Shown: piece by piece, positions 62,930 through 64,000 of the stretch
Layout of the letters: each line of letters starts with the position of its first letter
Numbering within the stretch: position 1 is the stretch's first letter
Assembly: GCF_000426545.1 (NCBI RefSeq)
Contig: NZ_AUFO01000019.1
Coordinates: forward strand, 82,850-146,849
DNA from: Paenibacillus massiliensis subsp. panacisoli DSM 21345
GTDB lineage: Bacteria > Bacillota > Bacilli > Paenibacillales > Paenibacillaceae
Direction of reading: 5' to 3'
Length of the DNA: 64,000 nucleotides
Position numbers and translations under genes: made by a program
Notes under the pieces: generated by a model
Told to the model about the DNA's origin: nothing
The model's input: only the letters and a program-made list of their open reading frames with translations
The model's database searches: none

Positions 62930-62958
62930 TACGATCCGCATGAACAAGGAGATGAAGC

Positions 62959-63243
62959 ATGATGTATAAGGACCCATTAAGTCAGGCTGATCTGGCCTAC
63001 GAACGCTATAAGAAGCTCTCTCCACCAAGTACAGAGCCGGACATTCCGGAAAGTGATATGGAATATGTAGGCACCGTCACTGATCACGAGGGCTTGGCTT
63101 CAATCCCTGGCGTCAAGAAAGCTGAACCTGTGCGGTCAGCACTTGCAGACCCGTTTGAGGATCGTATGCGTACTAGCGGGAGCGCAGATCATCGACCACG
63201 AGGCCCTGGCTCTGCCCTACCTCAGGAGCGCTTGGATACTTAG
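62959..63243 (+). CDS. Hypothetical protein, 94 residues
   Basis: A small polar protein (MMYKDPLSQADLAYERYKKL at the start, Pro/Gly-rich end) that follows the small membrane protein by 29 nt. AAGGAG is the ribosome site. It is probably cotranscribed with its neighbour. Function unknown. Confidence 0.6.
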   Translation: MMYKDPLSQADLAYERYKKLSPPSTEPDIPESDMEYVGTVTDHEGLASIPGVKKAEPVRSALADPFEDRMRTSGSADHRPRGPGSALPQERLDT

Positions 63244-63472
63244 CTCCCCACGTAGCTCGGATACTCCAATGTACTGTAGGCAATAGCAATGCTCCTTACC
63301 TCAAGTATACTCAAGGGAACTTTACAGCAGCGGCCCATTAGATGCTTTCTGGGCAAATAGATAGATCGGAGTGAGCACAAGCTCACAGAGAATGAAAGAC
63401 AGCCGACCCCTTTCATGAGTGAACTGCACCCCAATTGTTAGACACCATCTAACAGTTGGAGGTGCAGTTTTT

Positions 63473-63994
63473 TTGTCCAAATTTAATTTAGAATTAAAAA
63501 AAGAAGCAATCAATCAATATCTTTCGGGGTCTGCTGGGGCAAAGAGCATTGCCAAGGCTTTAGGCGTGAATCATGAAGTTTTGCGTATGTGGATTAAGCA
63601 ATACGAATATCACGGTTTAAAAGCCTTTGAAAAAAGCTATACAGCCTACTCCATGCCATTTAAACTAGACGTACTCAACTATATGAATGAGAACGGGACG
63701 TCTCCAAATGAAGCTGCTGTGATCTTCAATATCTCTTCACCAGGGGTTATTCGAAGGTGGCGCAGTGAATTCAATGAATATGGTAACGACGCCCTAATAC
63801 CAAAGAAAAAGGGGCGTCGTATCATGTCAGATAAACAGAATAACGGATCTAATCAGAATAAGCCTGCGCAAGAATCAATTGAAGCATTACAGGCCGAACT
63901 AGAACGTTTGCGGATGGAAAACGCGTATCTAAAAAAGTTGAATGCCTTAGTTCAAAACAAGGAAAAATCACCAAACAAGACAAAGCGCAAGTAG
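63473..63994 (+). CDS. IS3-family transposase OrfA (IS150-like, two HTH units)
   Basis: The DNA-binding part of the transposase, 173 residues. Two helix-turn-helix units are visible (INQYLSGSAGAKSIAKALGVNHEVLRMWIKQYEYHG and VLNYMNENGTSPNEAAVIFNISSPGVIRRWRSEF). A leucine-rich coiled coil follows (LQAELERLRMENAYLKKLNAL). TTG 63473 lies 9 nt after GGAGGT, which is itself paired in the terminal hairpin. A slippery A AAA AAG at 63931-63937 should direct a -1 shift into orfB. Confidence 0.85.
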   Translation: MSKFNLELKKEAINQYLSGSAGAKSIAKALGVNHEVLRMWIKQYEYHGLKAFEKSYTAYSMPFKLDVLNYMNENGTSPNEAAVIFNISSPGVIRRWRSEFNEYGNDALIPKKKGRRIMSDKQNNGSNQNKPAQESIEALQAELERLRMENAYLKKLNALVQNKEKSPNKTKRK

Positions 63995-64000
63995 TCTATG
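63937..64000 (+). CDS. IS3-family transposase OrfB, frameshifted, cut by window end
   Basis: After a -1 slip at 63931-63937 the frame reads VECLSSKQGKITKQDKAQVVY without a stop to the window edge, as expected for the OrfB N-terminus. The catalytic DDE domain would lie beyond 64000. Confidence 0.7.

Larger units (their letters stand above)
63420..64000 (+). mobile_element. IS3-family insertion sequence, left part
   Basis: The left end begins TGAACTGCACCCCAATTGTT at 63420, with the TG terminus of IS3-type elements, and runs past the window. The first 45 bp fold on themselves: CTGCACC and CCAATTGTTAGA pair with TCTAACAGTTGG and GGTGCAG (63424-63468). The transposase orfA and the start of orfB lie inside. 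The right end and any target duplication are not in view. Confidence 0.82.

Overview
The window looks like chromosome of a Gram-positive, spore-forming Bacillales bacterium, most likely Paenibacillus or a close relative. The reasons are moderate GC, strong AGGAGG ribosome sites with frequent TTG/GTG starts, a SleB-type cell wall hydrolase, a PBSX-type tail module with Bacillus-style gene order, an ImmR/ImmA pair, a preQ1-I riboswitch ahead of queCDEF, and a GH94/GH161-like phosphorylase of a kind known from Paenibacillus. The genus is inferred; no rRNA, tRNA or CRISPR array was seen.

Layout. 0.1-10.4 kb: housekeeping and surface genes (glycolipid-type glycosyltransferase, metallo-hydrolase, cell wall hydrolase, ThpR, 2-hydroxyacid dehydrogenase, TRM11-like methyltransferase, chemoreceptor, dGTPase). 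10.4-14.1 kb: a peptide-type ABC importer (binding lipoprotein plus two permeases) with no ATPase genes. 15.0-24.7 kb: a beta-glucoside/beta-glucan oligosaccharide operon (binding protein, two permeases, GH1, large phosphorylase) with a divergent LacI-type regulator and a palindromic operator at the operon start.

24.9-44.1 kb: a compact contractile-tail island. It has a terminator-like protein, sheath, tube, chaperone with a -1 frameshift site, a tape measure with 51-residue repeats, baseplate and hub genes, a mosaic tail fibre, and XhlA/holin/GH25 lysis genes. Control genes are an ArpU-like activator and a divergent ImmR-like repressor with an ImmA-like protease. There is no portal, terminase, capsid, integrase or replication gene, so it reads as a headless tail-like bacteriocin (R-type tailocin). 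Its control region carries phased repeats, inverted repeats and an SOS-box-like site overlapping a promoter that faces the activator gene antisense.

44.3-57.7 kb: secreted 5'-nucleotidase with LysM, exonuclease, WYL regulator, several poorly known proteins, an unlisted 48-codon gene, the preQ1-riboswitch queCDEF operon, an MFS exporter, a YhcH-family protein and a membrane acyltransferase. 57.7-63.3 kb: small secreted or unknown genes, an isoprenoid-synthase-fold protein followed by an NHLP (nitrile hydratase-like leader) peptide gene, a 7TM-DISM-like histidine kinase, and small unknown genes. 63.42 kb to the end: the left part of an IS3-family element, cut by the window edge.

The two loci most worth attention are the headless tail island with its control region, and the isoprenoid-fold enzyme paired with an orphan NHLP peptide.
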